Positions 27,659-37,509 are shown, counted from the stretch's first letter. The stretch is 49,099 bases of DNA from Helicobacteraceae bacterium (GCA_013138865.1 WTBY01000059.1:1-49099); one strand, 5' to 3'. The notes: generated by a model not told the origin, from the sequence alone. Translations and numbers: made by a program.

Positions 27659-29326
27659 TTATAGCTCTATTGTCTTCTCAATTGGGTGAAGTGTAGCAGT
27701 TTCGATATTAGTTTTTTCAATATAAAACTTACTATATTTTTTATTTGGTTGAGTTCTAAAAAGGATTTGTTTATACTCATTTAGTTGAAAAATAATGATA
27801 TTAACACCTCTTACCATCTGTTTGATCTCTAAAGTGGCATTAAAAGTAGAATTTTTAAGATTTTTTATGGAATTATGAGAAAGTTGTAGCTGTTTGTTTA
27901 GCGAATCTAAAAGATCAAGCCTATGTCGTGAAGCTTCATCTATCTGATATTTTAGATCTTCTATCTCCTCTTCTAAAAAGGAAATCTCTTTCATATTGGC
28001 AGGAATTTTAGTGTAGTCAAAGTGAAATTTATTGTCTTCACCACTAATTCTATTAATAGTTATAGAGTTAGAAGCATATACTTTTACATAGCTATTTACA
28101 TCATTGATAGTTACATTTTTTGCATATATAGAGCCACCATGAGCTCTATTTACTTTTACATTAGTTCCATGTATCTCGCCATTTTCAAGTAAATCAACTT
28201 CTACTTCAGAAGCATTTAGTACTCCACGATGTGTATGAATATTAGCCCGTTTTGCTTTTAAAATTGAGCCTGTATGGGTTGCACCATCTACTATAAGATC
28301 AACTGCTTCAACAGTAGCATTTACACCTACGAAACCATCTATATGAATAGAGTTTGATTTTAAATTAACACCCTCTCCAACACTATCTTTTGTAGATTCT
28401 GTGGCTGTTAGTTTAATCTGTATCTCACTATCTTCTTCATGTGATAGTTTTTCATCATTTCTTGAGATCTCTGAAATAGAGAACTCATTTTTAATCTGTA
28501 TAGTAGAGTTGTCAAATGATACAAAACCTTTTTTCTTACTATATAGTTTTATATATCTTTTGTTATCTTCTTCTTTTATAGTCTCAATATCAATAGCATA
28601 GGGTAGTATTTTATGGCTGCGATCCCAAAAGTAATCACTCTTTAAAGTTTGACCAAACACGTTAAAACCATTTTTAGCAATAACTGGTTTTGTAAAACTT
28701 ACTAATAGAGCATTTTTTTGAACTTCATATATTTTTTGATCTTCTTTACCAATTTTATAGTGTTCTATCTCTCTACTAGGTGCTGAATACTCAGGTTCAA
28801 TACCATCAAATAGAAGAATTTTAAAAGGTTTAGTGAACTTGTTTTTGTAAATAATTTGAATGAATTTTTTTAAGCTATATTCCGTAGCTTCTGGGTACAG
28901 GTTGATTATAATATGATTAAAGGCTTTAATTTTAAGAACCATATCTAATAAAAGAGAATAAAGTACTCTTGCTTTATACTTTTTATATGGAATGTTTGAA
29001 CTAGGTTTTATAAGTAGTTCAGCTTTTGAGTTAAGAGGAGCAAAAAGTACTTTATACTCTAGCTCAAAAGGTTGCTCTTTTTTTATATGGATAGTTACAG
29101 TATAAGACTCTCTAAAATTAACACCATCTTCTGTTATTTTTTTAAGATCATGATACTCATGTTGTAAAATTTTGTTGTAGTAACCAAGTGTATCCATAAA
29201 ATCTGACTTCATAGCTGTGTGTACTTCGTTTAGCTCAAAGTCACACTCTTCAATGTCGAGTCTTAATATTTTAGCATACTGCTCGATTTTTGTCTTTATA
29301 TCTTTTGTTTGGAGTGTTTTATTCAT
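27659..29326 (-). CDS. DUF342/FapA-like protein (555 aa)
   Basis: Residues about 180-450 fit the DUF342 family (flagellar assembly protein A domain): KPVIAKNGFNVFGQTLKSD, then a right-handed beta-helix (about 310-440) with regular turns such as GVNLKSNSIHIDGFVGVNATVEAVDL in successive rungs. A coiled coil (about 455-515, SFLEEEIEDLKYQIDEASRHR) follows. The first about 180 residues are not recognised. DUF342 proteins elsewhere are linked to polar localisation of flagella or pili, but the function is poorly defined. The start overlaps the previous gene by 8 bases, so the two probably work together. No CGATCG motif occurs here or in its partner. Confidence 0.78.
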   Translation of the reverse strand: MNKTLQTKDIKTKIEQYAKILRLDIEECDFELNEVHTAMKSDFMDTLGYYNKILQHEYHDLKKITEDGVNFRESYTVTIHIKKEQPFELEYKVLFAPLNSKAELLIKPSSNIPYKKYKARVLYSLLLDMVLKIKAFNHIIINLYPEATEYSLKKFIQIIYKNKFTKPFKILLFDGIEPEYSAPSREIEHYKIGKEDQKIYEVQKNALLVSFTKPVIAKNGFNVFGQTLKSDYFWDRSHKILPYAIDIETIKEEDNKRYIKLYSKKKGFVSFDNSTIQIKNEFSISEISRNDEKLSHEEDSEIQIKLTATESTKDSVGEGVNLKSNSIHIDGFVGVNATVEAVDLIVDGATHTGSILKAKRANIHTHRGVLNASEVEVDLLENGEIHGTNVKVNRAHGGSIYAKNVTINDVNSYVKVYASNSITINRISGEDNKFHFDYTKIPANMKEISFLEEEIEDLKYQIDEASRHRLDLLDSLNKQLQLSHNSIKNLKNSTFNATLEIKQMVRGVNIIIFQLNEYKQILFRTQPNKKYSKFYIEKTNIETATLHPIEKTIEL

Positions 29327-29978
29327 TTAGTAGATCGCTATAGTCATATTTAGAGAAGTCTAAATAGTATAGTCCATTCTGTTGTCTTATTCGTATATCT
29401 TTTCCGTAAGAGGTTTTAAAACGTTTTTTAATCTTTTTTCTCATTTTAGAGTTTATATTGAGTGATCTTAGATAATGATTAAGCTCAATTGGCTTGTTTT
29501 CATTAGATGTTTCTGCTGTAGTAGTAATCGGAACAGAGACTTCATGCACTACACTTTCAGAACCTAGTTGTAGTTTAGTACTTACAAGCTCGAGCATAGT
29601 CTTTAGCTGTTCATCTTTAGTAAGATAAATTTTCTCTATTCGCTCTCTCTCCTCTTTGAGCATACTCTCTTTGTCATCTATTAAAGAGTCTATTCTATTT
29701 TCTAGTTTTGATATTCTATTTTTTAGTGCTTCATTCTCTTTTTTATAAAGTTTTACCATTGCACTTTCAGTGCCTTTTTTCGTTAGTTGTATGCGTAAAG
29801 GTTTTTTAATAATTTGCGAAGAGGCAGTTTGTTCTGGTGTTGAAGATGGGTCCACTATGTAAAGAGAGTCATTTACATAAGCAGTAGCAAGTCTATTAGA
29901 TCTGATACGTGAGAGAACCATCTCTTTTGACATTTTAAACTTTGTAGCGTACTCATCAATACTTAAGTGCATAAACAA
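29319..29978 (-). CDS. helix-turn-helix/coiled-coil protein (219 aa), partner of the DUF342 gene
   Basis: Residues about 4-45 (LSIDEYATKFKMSKEMVLSR, then NDSLYIVD) resemble a winged helix-turn-helix, as in DUF3972-type proteins of Campylobacterota; that assignment is from memory and tentative. Residues about 75-135 form a coiled coil (ALKNRISKLENRIDSLIDDK). The C-terminal 50 residues are strongly basic then aromatic (MRKKIKKRFKTSYGKDIR). It could bind DNA or act as a polar-localisation adaptor. Divergent from pyk. A second Met at residue 3 is also possible as start. Confidence 0.72.
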   Translation of the reverse strand: MFMHLSIDEYATKFKMSKEMVLSRIRSNRLATAYVNDSLYIVDPSSTPEQTASSQIIKKPLRIQLTKKGTESAMVKLYKKENEALKNRISKLENRIDSLIDDKESMLKEERERIEKIYLTKDEQLKTMLELVSTKLQLGSESVVHEVSVPITTTAETSNENKPIELNHYLRSLNINSKMRKKIKKRFKTSYGKDIRIRQQNGLYYLDFSKYDYSDLLNE

Positions 29979-30071
29979 CCTATTATAAATATTTTTAACA
30001 ATTTTAGCAAAAAGAGTTTAAAAATATCATTTAGTATGTTATTATCTTTATTTAATAAGGAGTTGATATTT

Positions 30072-31511
30072 ATGAAAAAAAGAGTAAAAATTCTAGCTAC
30101 TATTGGACCTGCTAGTGATAATATTGAGACACTTGAAAAACTTATTTTAGCAGGTGTAAATGTTTTTCGTTTAAACTTTTCACATGGAACACATGAGTAT
30201 CACTCAAAAGTTTTAGCAAATATTCGTGAAGCTATGGTACGTACTAAACTTTTAGTAGGGATACTGCAAGATATTTGTGGACCTAAAGTTAGAGTAGGAG
30301 TACTTAAAGAAGACTTTTTGCTGAACAGTGGCGATAAGTTAGAGTTTTTTAAAGAAGAGATAGAGGGTAGGAGAGTAGGAGATGGTAGTTATAGACTATC
30401 TTTAAGTAATCCAGCAGTTTTACAGAAGTTAAAAGTAGATGAATATATATACCTATATGATGGAATAATTAAACTAAAAGTTATTGAATTACTTAGCGAT
30501 CGCGTAGTAACTTTAGTTGAAAATAGTGCAAAACTTTCATCTAACAAAGGTGTAAATTTCCCAAATACTCGTATAGACATTGAAGTTTTAACTCCAAAAG
30601 ATAGAGAAGATATGGCTTGGGGTGTTAGAAATAGTGTTGATTTTATGGCTATAAGTTTTGTGCAAAATAGCTCAGATATGAAACAAGCAAGAGAGATAAT
30701 TAATGACCTTGGTGGCGACACTCACCTATTTGCTAAAATAGAGAAATTTGATGCAATAGAAAATATTGATGAAATTTTAGAGTATAGTGATGGCTTAATG
30801 GTAGCACGCGGAGATCTTGGAATTGAAGTTCCTTACTATAGAGTTCCTCAACTTCAAAAAATGCTTATTAAAAAAGCAAATGAAGCTTCAAAACCTGTGA
30901 TCACAGCCACACAAATGTTACTCTCGATGACTACGTCCCAAACTGCTACTCGCGCAGAAATTAGTGATGTTGCTAATGCTGTTCTTGATGGAACTGACGC
31001 TGTTATGTTGAGTGAAGAGAGTGCTGTTGGTGTTAATCCTGTCTTAGCGGTTGAGACTATGACAAATACGATTGTAGAGACAGAAAAGATCTACCCATTT
31101 AACAAATTTGGAGTGTTTGAAAAAAAAGACGCTACAGATGTAATTGATGAATCAGCGACAAGACTTGCAAGTGACTTATCTGCAGATGCTATCTTAGTGT
31201 TTACATACTCAGGACAAACTGTAAAAAAACTAGCACGATTTAGATGTAGTTCTCAGATATATGCGATTACACATAACTATAGAGTCTCTAAGCGACTAAC
31301 AATTGTTTGGGGTGTTGTGCCCGCTTTTATGGTTAAAGAGTCACACTTAGAACACATGATGAGTGAAGTTATAAAAAACGGTATAAAGCGTCAAATAATG
31401 AGTGATAGTGGAACTTATGTGCTAACGGCTGGTTATCCGATCGGAATATCTGGAAGTACAAATAGTATTCAAGTTTTAAGAGAGTATGAGCTAAAGCATT
31501 TTATGGAATAA
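30072..31511 (+). CDS. pyk: pyruvate kinase
   Basis: Converts phosphoenolpyruvate and ADP to pyruvate and ATP. Length 479 aa from ATG 30072 (AAGGAG at 30057-30062). The frame is open back to 29967 but that part lacks homology. Motifs: ATIGPAS, RLNFSHGTHEYH, GDLGIEVP, the active-site FAKIEKFDAIENIDEI and ITATQMLLSM, VMLSEESAVG, then an allosteric-type C-terminal domain with FTYSGQTVKKLARFR. Many Campylobacterota run glycolysis only as gluconeogenesis, yet keep pyk. CGATCG at 30497 (GCGATCGC) and 31438. Confidence 0.96.
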   Translation: MKKRVKILATIGPASDNIETLEKLILAGVNVFRLNFSHGTHEYHSKVLANIREAMVRTKLLVGILQDICGPKVRVGVLKEDFLLNSGDKLEFFKEEIEGRRVGDGSYRLSLSNPAVLQKLKVDEYIYLYDGIIKLKVIELLSDRVVTLVENSAKLSSNKGVNFPNTRIDIEVLTPKDREDMAWGVRNSVDFMAISFVQNSSDMKQAREIINDLGGDTHLFAKIEKFDAIENIDEILEYSDGLMVARGDLGIEVPYYRVPQLQKMLIKKANEASKPVITATQMLLSMTTSQTATRAEISDVANAVLDGTDAVMLSEESAVGVNPVLAVETMTNTIVETEKIYPFNKFGVFEKKDATDVIDESATRLASDLSADAILVFTYSGQTVKKLARFRCSSQIYAITHNYRVSKRLTIVWGVVPAFMVKESHLEHMMSEVIKNGIKRQIMSDSGTYVLTAGYPIGISGSTNSIQVLREYELKHFME

Positions 31512-31530
31512 GAAATGCTCTTAGAAGCAT

Positions 31531-31575
31531 GAGAGCTTGATTGACCTATATTTTGTCATATACTTTTAAGCTCTC
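31531..31575. terminator. terminator between pyk and the converging histidine kinase gene
   Basis: GAGAGCTT (31531-31538) pairs with AAGCTCTC (31568-31575), and inside it TGAC (31542-31545) pairs with GTCA (31555-31558). It is AT-rich after both arms and lies between two converging stops. Confidence 0.55.
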
Positions 31576-31604
31576 GAAATATTAATTAAATAACTATTAT
31601 AAAA

Positions 31605-34343
31605 TTATACCCTACTACTTATTTGCTCTAAAGCATTGAAAACTGTTTGAGAAGTTATAGGTGAGTTAAGGGTTATGATATTTTTATCTACACTTTCGCT
31701 TGCACTATTATCTACCACAACTATTACTCTACCATCGTGAACTATATTATCTACTTTAACATCGCTAATTTGAAAACCTTTGAGGTATTTTTGTAAAAGT
31801 TTAGTAGATACTTTTGTATCTATATTGTTATCTTTTTGTAAAATTATTACTTGAAAGTGAGCTAAGTTCGAGTAGTTTAGTCTTTCAAAGTTATTGCACT
31901 TTTCTAGTTTAAGCTTTAGTGTAAATGTCGAACCAACATTGGGTGAACTAACACATGCTAGCTCTCCACCCATTAGTTTGGCTAGTCTATGAGATATGGA
32001 TAGACCAAGTCCCGTTCCACCAAACTCTCTTGTAGTTGAACTATCAGCTTGTTCAAAAGCTTTAAAAATACGCTCTATTGCTTCTTCTTCGATACCTATT
32101 CCACTATCTTTAATAGCAATAATTAACTCATTTTTTTCGTAAGTTATATTTACTTTTACACTTCCATTATTTTTTGTAAACTTAATAGCATTACTTAAAA
32201 TATTTGAGATAATTTGTGTGATACGGGTAAGATCTCCATCTAAACACTGAGGCATACTGGGGTCTATGTAAATTAGATAGTTTATATTTTTCTCTTTTGC
32301 ACGAGAGCTAAATAAAAGAGTTGCATTACTAAACTCTAGCATAGGTTTAAAGGGATGTGTAGAGATTGTAAACTTACCACTTCTAATTTTAGAGAAGTCT
32401 AAAATATCACTAATAATAGTTAGTAAGTTCTGTCCACTTTGATCGATAATATTTAGGTATTTTAGTGATTTTTCATTTGTCTCTTTTTTTAGCAAAAGTG
32501 TAACAAAACCTAAAATAGCATTTAACGGAGTTCTTATTTCGTGTGACATGTTTGAGAGAAACTCATCTTTAGAATTATTGGCTGTTATAGCCTCCTCTTT
32601 AGCTAAGGTAGCTTCTTGTAGTTGTGTTTGTAACTCTAAAGTTTGTTTATGAACTTTAGTGTTTAGAGTTTGGTTGATCTGTTCTAGTTCTGAAGTTTGT
32701 AACTCTATTTTAGTTTGTAAGTTTTTAACAAGTTCTTCAAATGAGCTTGAAAGATCTGAGAGAAGTTGGTTGTGTGGTCTAAAGTGAGAGCTTTGAGTAA
32801 AATCACCCTCTTTCATAAGGGTAATAATCCCAGTAACTTCACTTATAAACTCATTATCAATAGCTAATTGTTCTTGAATAAGTATCATCTCACTATTTAG
32901 GTTATCTGCTATTTTTGCAAACTCATCATCACCTGTAATATCTATTATTTTTGGTTTTTGATCGGAATACTCCATAAAACGTAAGAAATCAGTTATACCT
33001 AAAGAGAAATGAGTGAGTGATCGCATAACTCTTTTAAACGTAAAAAAAGAGAGAGTAATTAAAAGAACAATAGTAGTTAAGGCACCTAGTATAACTATGA
33101 AAAGTTGAACTTTTGTATTCTCTTTCATTACCTCTACTTCTTCAAATATTTTTGCAAAAAGCATCTTCTCTCGTTCATTATAGTTGTTAATGTACTCACT
33201 TATAAGTCCAAACCAGACAAGTGAGTCTACTTGAAATATATCAGCGCTTAGCGTTTGAAGTGCTTGTGTGGCTGAGGTGTCACTTATTTTAACTAAAGCG
33301 TCAATTTTCTTAATTGAGTAGCCCATATTTTTGTACTCTTTTACTCTGACTATGTACTTACGATAGGAATTTAGAGTATTTTCAATATTTAAGATCTGCT
33401 GGCTAATTTTTGAGGAGGGTGCATACATATTTTTCAACTCTTCTATATGCTCTTTAAAAATTTCAAATTTTTTAAAAAACTGAGTATAGTACTTTTCATC
33501 TCCTCTTAAAAGATAGTTTTTAAAGTCATGAATTAAGCCACCATAACCTAAAATATACTTTATTTCAAAAAGTATAGTGTTCTTTTTTTCAAAGTTTAAA
33601 ATATTTTCTCTATTTAAATAGATCTCTTTTTGTAAATTTTTTCTATGTTTAACTTCAAAACCATGCTCTTTTAATTTTGGTTCAACTCTTTGTTTATAGT
33701 AGCTTTGCTGAGAAAGTAGAGTTAAAAACATGTTGTACTCATCTGTATTAATAGAGTTTTTTGAAAAAACATTAGTTAAAAGCGCTCTCTCCTCACCTGC
33801 GTACTCTTGTAAAAACATAAGCTCTTTTAGAAGTATGATGTCCTCTGTCATATGCGTATTTGATCCAAATGATGGAACTAATTCTATTTGAGAGGTAAGT
33901 AGAGTATTGACTATTGTATAAGTACTAAATTGCTCTATAAATGTCGTAGTATCTAAATTTTTTCTAATATTTATAACACTATTTAAAGTAGTTTGTACTC
34001 TACTTATAATAACATTTATCTTCTCTATATTCATATCTTTAACTATTCTTTTTGATACATTTATGTACTTAACTACGGCTTCATTAGTTAGTAAGTAACG
34101 TCTATTGAGTTCTTCTTTAAAATTAGTTTTTTCTTGAGAAGCAATATAGCCAGAAGAGAGACCTCTCTCAACTTGAAGTGAGTGAAGTAGAGTGTTAGAA
34201 GTCTTTATAAAGTGCAACCAATATGATAAATTATGATCTATTTTGTACTCTTCGTAGTGCCTATAAATCACATTAGAGGAGAGAGATATTACTGTAATCA
34301 TAGGAATTATGACTAATAGGAGTAGTTTTAATTTAATAGACAT
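31605..34343 (-). CDS. NIT-domain sensor histidine kinase, orphan
   Basis: Membrane sensor kinase of 912 aa. A membrane segment at about 5-27 and a second at about 405-430 flank a large periplasmic domain. Its start (LLHSLQVERGLSSGYIAS, then FLQEYAGEERALLTNVFS near 170-190) is typical of NIT domains, which sense nitrate and nitrite. A HAMP-like linker and coiled coil follow, then HisKA with His601 in MSHEIRTPLNAILGF, and a HATPase_c domain with the N box SNAIKF, G1 DSGIGI (about 750) and G2 GGTGLGLS (about 780). The last 100 residues look like a decayed receiver domain (VIILQKDN...VIVVVDNS). No response regulator is adjacent. No CGATCG motif. Confidence 0.9.
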   Translation of the reverse strand: MSIKLKLLLLVIIPMITVISLSSNVIYRHYEEYKIDHNLSYWLHFIKTSNTLLHSLQVERGLSSGYIASQEKTNFKEELNRRYLLTNEAVVKYINVSKRIVKDMNIEKINVIISRVQTTLNSVINIRKNLDTTTFIEQFSTYTIVNTLLTSQIELVPSFGSNTHMTEDIILLKELMFLQEYAGEERALLTNVFSKNSINTDEYNMFLTLLSQQSYYKQRVEPKLKEHGFEVKHRKNLQKEIYLNRENILNFEKKNTILFEIKYILGYGGLIHDFKNYLLRGDEKYYTQFFKKFEIFKEHIEELKNMYAPSSKISQQILNIENTLNSYRKYIVRVKEYKNMGYSIKKIDALVKISDTSATQALQTLSADIFQVDSLVWFGLISEYINNYNEREKMLFAKIFEEVEVMKENTKVQLFIVILGALTTIVLLITLSFFTFKRVMRSLTHFSLGITDFLRFMEYSDQKPKIIDITGDDEFAKIADNLNSEMILIQEQLAIDNEFISEVTGIITLMKEGDFTQSSHFRPHNQLLSDLSSSFEELVKNLQTKIELQTSELEQINQTLNTKVHKQTLELQTQLQEATLAKEEAITANNSKDEFLSNMSHEIRTPLNAILGFVTLLLKKETNEKSLKYLNIIDQSGQNLLTIISDILDFSKIRSGKFTISTHPFKPMLEFSNATLLFSSRAKEKNINYLIYIDPSMPQCLDGDLTRITQIISNILSNAIKFTKNNGSVKVNITYEKNELIIAIKDSGIGIEEEAIERIFKAFEQADSSTTREFGGTGLGLSISHRLAKLMGGELACVSSPNVGSTFTLKLKLEKCNNFERLNYSNLAHFQVIILQKDNNIDTKVSTKLLQKYLKGFQISDVKVDNIVHDGRVIVVVDNSASESVDKNIITLNSPITSQTVFNALEQISSRV

Positions 34344-34396
34344 TAATGCTCTTTTTCATAATGCTAGTATAAACCTTTTTTAGTTATTATTTGCTT

Positions 34397-35104
34397 ATGA
34401 AAGATACTATATTTGAAAAACCAATAGAAAAGCAATTTGAATTCGATAGTGATGTAGCTGCAGTTTTTGATGATATGCTAAATAGATCAGTTCCATTTTA
34501 CAAAGAAGCTATGAGTATAACGACTCACTTTGCATCACTTTACCTTAAAGATGGTGGAAGAGTTTACGACCTTGGTTGCTCAACTGCTTCACTTCTTTTA
34601 GAGCTAGAAAGAGTAAATAAAAATGATGTAAAGTTAATAGGGTTAGACAACTCAAGCGCAATGCTAGAACAAGCCAAAAAGAAGTGCGATCTTTTTGGAT
34701 CAAGTATAGAGCTTAAAGAGACTGATATTTTGACGTTTGAGTACGAGAAAGCTGACGTTATGATCAGTAACTACACTCTACAGTTTGTAAGACCAACTAA
34801 AAGAGAAGAGCTACTTAAAAAAGTAGCCTCTTCACTAAATGAGGGTGGTGCTTTTATTTTCAGTGAGAAAGTCATAAGTGAAGAGTCAAAACTAAACAAA
34901 CAACTTATAGAGTGTTACTATGACTATAAAAAGGGCAGAGGTTACAGTGAGTACGAGATCATGCAAAAAAGAGAAGCGTTAGAGAACGTACTAATCCCCT
35001 ACACAGAAACTGAAAATATAGAGATGCTTAAAAAGAGTGGTTTTAAACATTGTGAGACTATTTTTAAGTGGGCAAATTTTGCTACATTTATAGCAATTAA
35101 GTAG
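34397..35104 (+). CDS. cmoA: carboxy-S-adenosyl-L-methionine synthase
   Basis: Converts SAM and prephenate to carboxy-SAM, used by CmoB for the wobble modification cmo5U in tRNA. Length 235 aa from ATG 34397; a TTG two codons earlier is possible. Rossmann methyltransferase fold: [15 protein letters not shown] (SAM motif I), [25 protein letters not shown] and the CmoA-type [11 protein letters not shown]. There is no Shine-Dalgarno, and TATTAT (34385-34390) lies 6 bases before the ATG, so this may be leaderless too; TATAAA at 34368-34373 is an alternative -10. First of three closely spaced genes. Confidence 0.9.
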   Translation: MKDTIFEKPIEKQFEFDSDVAAVFDDMLNRSVPFYKEAMSITTHFASLYLKDGGRVYDLGCSTASLLLELERVNKNDVKLIGLDNSSAMLEQAKKKCDLFGSSIELKETDILTFEYEKADVMISNYTLQFVRPTKREELLKKVASSLNEGGAFIFSEKVISEESKLNKQLIECYYDYKKGRGYSEYEIMQKREALENVLIPYTETENIEMLKKSGFKHCETIFKWANFATFIAIK

Positions 35105-35110
35105 GTTCTA

Positions 35111-36418
35111 ATGTTTAAATATATTCAAAATTTTTTTAAAAATCCAACTGTTTTTACTCCATATAACCAATTTGGAAGAACTATCAATGCTGAAATTTCT
35201 AAAGATGAGTTAGTTTTATTTAATGACTCTTTAGCCTATTTTGAGAAGAAAAATGTCTTAAAAGCTTATGAGTGTTACTTAAACTCTCTTATAAATTTTA
35301 ATGGTTCTTCCTCTAATGAAAATGTAGTTATAGAGTTAAAAGGTGATACATTAGAGTTTACACTCTCACAGGGCATAGCTCTTATAAAAGGTAAAATAAG
35401 TAAAGATAAATTCTTTGCAACTTGTTTAATCTCAAAAAATATAAACGTAGCTATAAAAAGAGACTTATTAGAGAAAAATTACCAACTTACTTATGCAAAG
35501 TTTTTTATGAGTGAGAGTGAAGTAGGGCTTAAAATTGAGTTAGATAACTCAACTATGACTCCACAAAAGATCTTTTTTCCACTTCGTGAAATAGCGTTAA
35601 ACTCAGAGTATGAAAAAGAGTTTATTAGAAGTGAATTTGAAGAGATAGAAGTCTTAGAGTGCGATCATATACACTCTTTAAGTGATGAAAATAAAAAAAT
35701 AAAATTTGAGTTTTATGCTAGGTGGATTGATGAAGCTAGAGAGAGTATAAAGCACCTTCCATCAAATGACAACATAGGTATATCTACTTTTACATATCTC
35801 TCTCTTTTGATGAAAATAGACTACCTAATAGCTCCGCACCTTAAAATAGGTAGAGAGATCGCTAAAGAGATGATAGAGTATTTTGGATCAAATGAGAGTA
35901 CGATCGAGAATAAGAATGCAGTACTTTTAAGATGTATAGATAAGTTAGAAGCTAGAGAGTATAAAGAGTTTTCTGCGTCTATTTATAATATTAAAACAAC
36001 GTTTAACGCTATGGATATAGCAACAAAAGAGGAGATCGATAACTTTATAGATGACTCCTTAACTAAAGCAAAATGGTATAAAAATAACCGTTATTTAAAT
36101 GCTATAGAGATTATATATAATTATATAGCATTATATGTACTATATAACTATGGTATGAGACCCTCTATGCAAAAGCTTTTTCACATAGTTGTTCAGGTGC
36201 ACAATAGTGAGTATTTTGAAAAGTTAGGTTACGTTAAACTTTATGAAAATGAAGAGTTTAATACTAAAGAGATTGCAAAATTAATAGAAGAAGCTGTATT
36301 GCTAGATAGTCTCTCTTTTAAAGATCTCTTTTTTGATGAAGAGGCTTTAGTTTACGACACTTTAGGTGAGTTTACATATAGCTTTTATCAACAAATTAAA
36401 TTACTGAGTTACGAATAA
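35111..36418 (+). CDS. unknown protein paired with a trypsin-like protease (435 aa)
   Basis: I recognise no family. Soluble, no signal or membrane segment. The N-terminal third (about 1-180) is mixed, with strands such as VVIELKGDTLEFTLSQGIALI and repeated charged turns. The middle (about 195-330) is helical (FYARWIDEARESIKHL, KEIAKEMIEYF-like helices), and the C-terminal part (about 335-435) is also helical with Tyr-rich YNYIALYVLYNYGMRPSM. It starts 6 bp after cmoA, and its stop overlaps the protease start (TAATG), so stoichiometric coupled synthesis with the protease is likely. It carries one CGATCG (35901), suggesting long residence. It may be a substrate, inhibitor or sensor of the protease. 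Confidence 0.8.
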   Translation: MFKYIQNFFKNPTVFTPYNQFGRTINAEISKDELVLFNDSLAYFEKKNVLKAYECYLNSLINFNGSSSNENVVIELKGDTLEFTLSQGIALIKGKISKDKFFATCLISKNINVAIKRDLLEKNYQLTYAKFFMSESEVGLKIELDNSTMTPQKIFFPLREIALNSEYEKEFIRSEFEEIEVLECDHIHSLSDENKKIKFEFYARWIDEARESIKHLPSNDNIGISTFTYLSLLMKIDYLIAPHLKIGREIAKEMIEYFGSNESTIENKNAVLLRCIDKLEAREYKEFSASIYNIKTTFNAMDIATKEEIDNFIDDSLTKAKWYKNNRYLNAIEIIYNYIALYVLYNYGMRPSMQKLFHIVVQVHNSEYFEKLGYVKLYENEEFNTKEIAKLIEEAVLLDSLSFKDLFFDEEALVYDTLGEFTYSFYQQIKLLSYE

Positions 36419-37509
36419 TGAATGCACAAATAATTTTACAAAACGTAGTAGAGAGCATAATACAGATAAATACACCTCATGGCAGTGGGAGTGGCTTTTT
36501 AATAGATTCTCTTATAATTACGAACTCACATGTTGTTAGCGGGCTTAAAGAGGTAGTCATTAGCTCAAAGAATTCTAAAAGAGCTAGAGCTTGCGTTATT
36601 TATGACGATCCAAGTCTTGATCTTGCATTTGTAAAAGCAGAAAATATTTTAGTAGATAAGCCACTGTTACTAAATACTGAACCTATAAACGATGGAGACT
36701 CTACGATCGCAGTTGGTCACCCTTATGGGCTTAACTACTCTGTAACTGAGGGGATCATCTCTAAAGCGGTGCGTCTTCAAGGTGAGTTAGAGTATATTCA
36801 AATAGACGCTGCGATCAACCCTGGAAATAGTGGAGGACCACTTTTAAATAGTGAAGGAAATGTAATAGGTGTAAATACTTTTATAATTCAAAACTCAAAT
36901 AACTTAGGTTTTGCTCTACCTTATTACTATGTTCGTGAGACTATAGAACAGTTTCTAAAGCTTAAAAAAGAGAATATTATAAGATGTAGTTCTTGTAAAA
37001 ATATGGTTGAAGAAGAGCTGATTAAAAAAGATTACTGTCCTAAGTGTGGAGTAAAAGTAAGTATAGCTAAAAGCAGACGTGAAGGTTATAGAGCTTCAGG
37101 TACTTCAGCCTTGATCGAGGAGCTTTTGAATGAGCTAAGTGTAGATGTAGATCTGTCACGTAGATCTATTAGAAGTTGGCGCTTTAAAGAGGATGATGTT
37201 TGGGTAAATATAGACTACTATGACAATGGTGTAATTATAGGGGAGAGTTCATTATGTTACATACCAACTGATAAAATAGAACAGATATATGATTTTTTAC
37301 TTCAAAAAAATAGTGAGTTTGAGTACTTACAGTTCTCTATAAATGAAAATACTATCTACCTATCTTTCTTAGTGTTAGACTCATCTTTAACAAGAGAAGA
37401 GGGCTTAATAACATTTAAACGTCTAAAAGATAGAAGTAAAAAATACGCAAATGAGTTAAAAGAGAAGTATAGTGTTATAGCTTTTGTAAATGATGTAGAT
37501 GAAGAGTAA
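36418..37509 (+). CDS. cytoplasmic trypsin-like serine protease with zinc ribbon
   Basis: Length 363 aa. Residues about 8-180 are a chymotrypsin-fold domain like the HtrA protease domain: GSGSGFLI, His38 in ITNSHVV, Asp68 in DPSLDLAFV and Ser138 in NPGNSGGPLL complete the triad. No signal peptide or membrane segment precedes it, so it should be cytoplasmic, unlike HtrA/DegP. No PDZ domain follows; instead a zinc ribbon (C190, C193, C207, C210) and a C-terminal domain (about 250-355, WVNIDYYDNGVIIGESSLCY region) that may resemble YbjN or type III secretion chaperone folds. Translation is coupled to the 435-aa gene. The role is unknown. CGATCG at 36704. Confidence 0.87.
   Translation: MNAQIILQNVVESIIQINTPHGSGSGFLIDSLIITNSHVVSGLKEVVISSKNSKRARACVIYDDPSLDLAFVKAENILVDKPLLLNTEPINDGDSTIAVGHPYGLNYSVTEGIISKAVRLQGELEYIQIDAAINPGNSGGPLLNSEGNVIGVNTFIIQNSNNLGFALPYYYVRETIEQFLKLKKENIIRCSSCKNMVEEELIKKDYCPKCGVKVSIAKSRREGYRASGTSALIEELLNELSVDVDLSRRSIRSWRFKEDDVWVNIDYYDNGVIIGESSLCYIPTDKIEQIYDFLLQKNSEFEYLQFSINENTIYLSFLVLDSSLTREEGLITFKRLKDRSKKYANELKEKYSVIAFVNDVDEE

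Noticed and set aside
29967-30071. Pyruvate kinase N-terminal extension
   Set aside because: No similarity, and a strong AAGGAG precedes ATG 30072.
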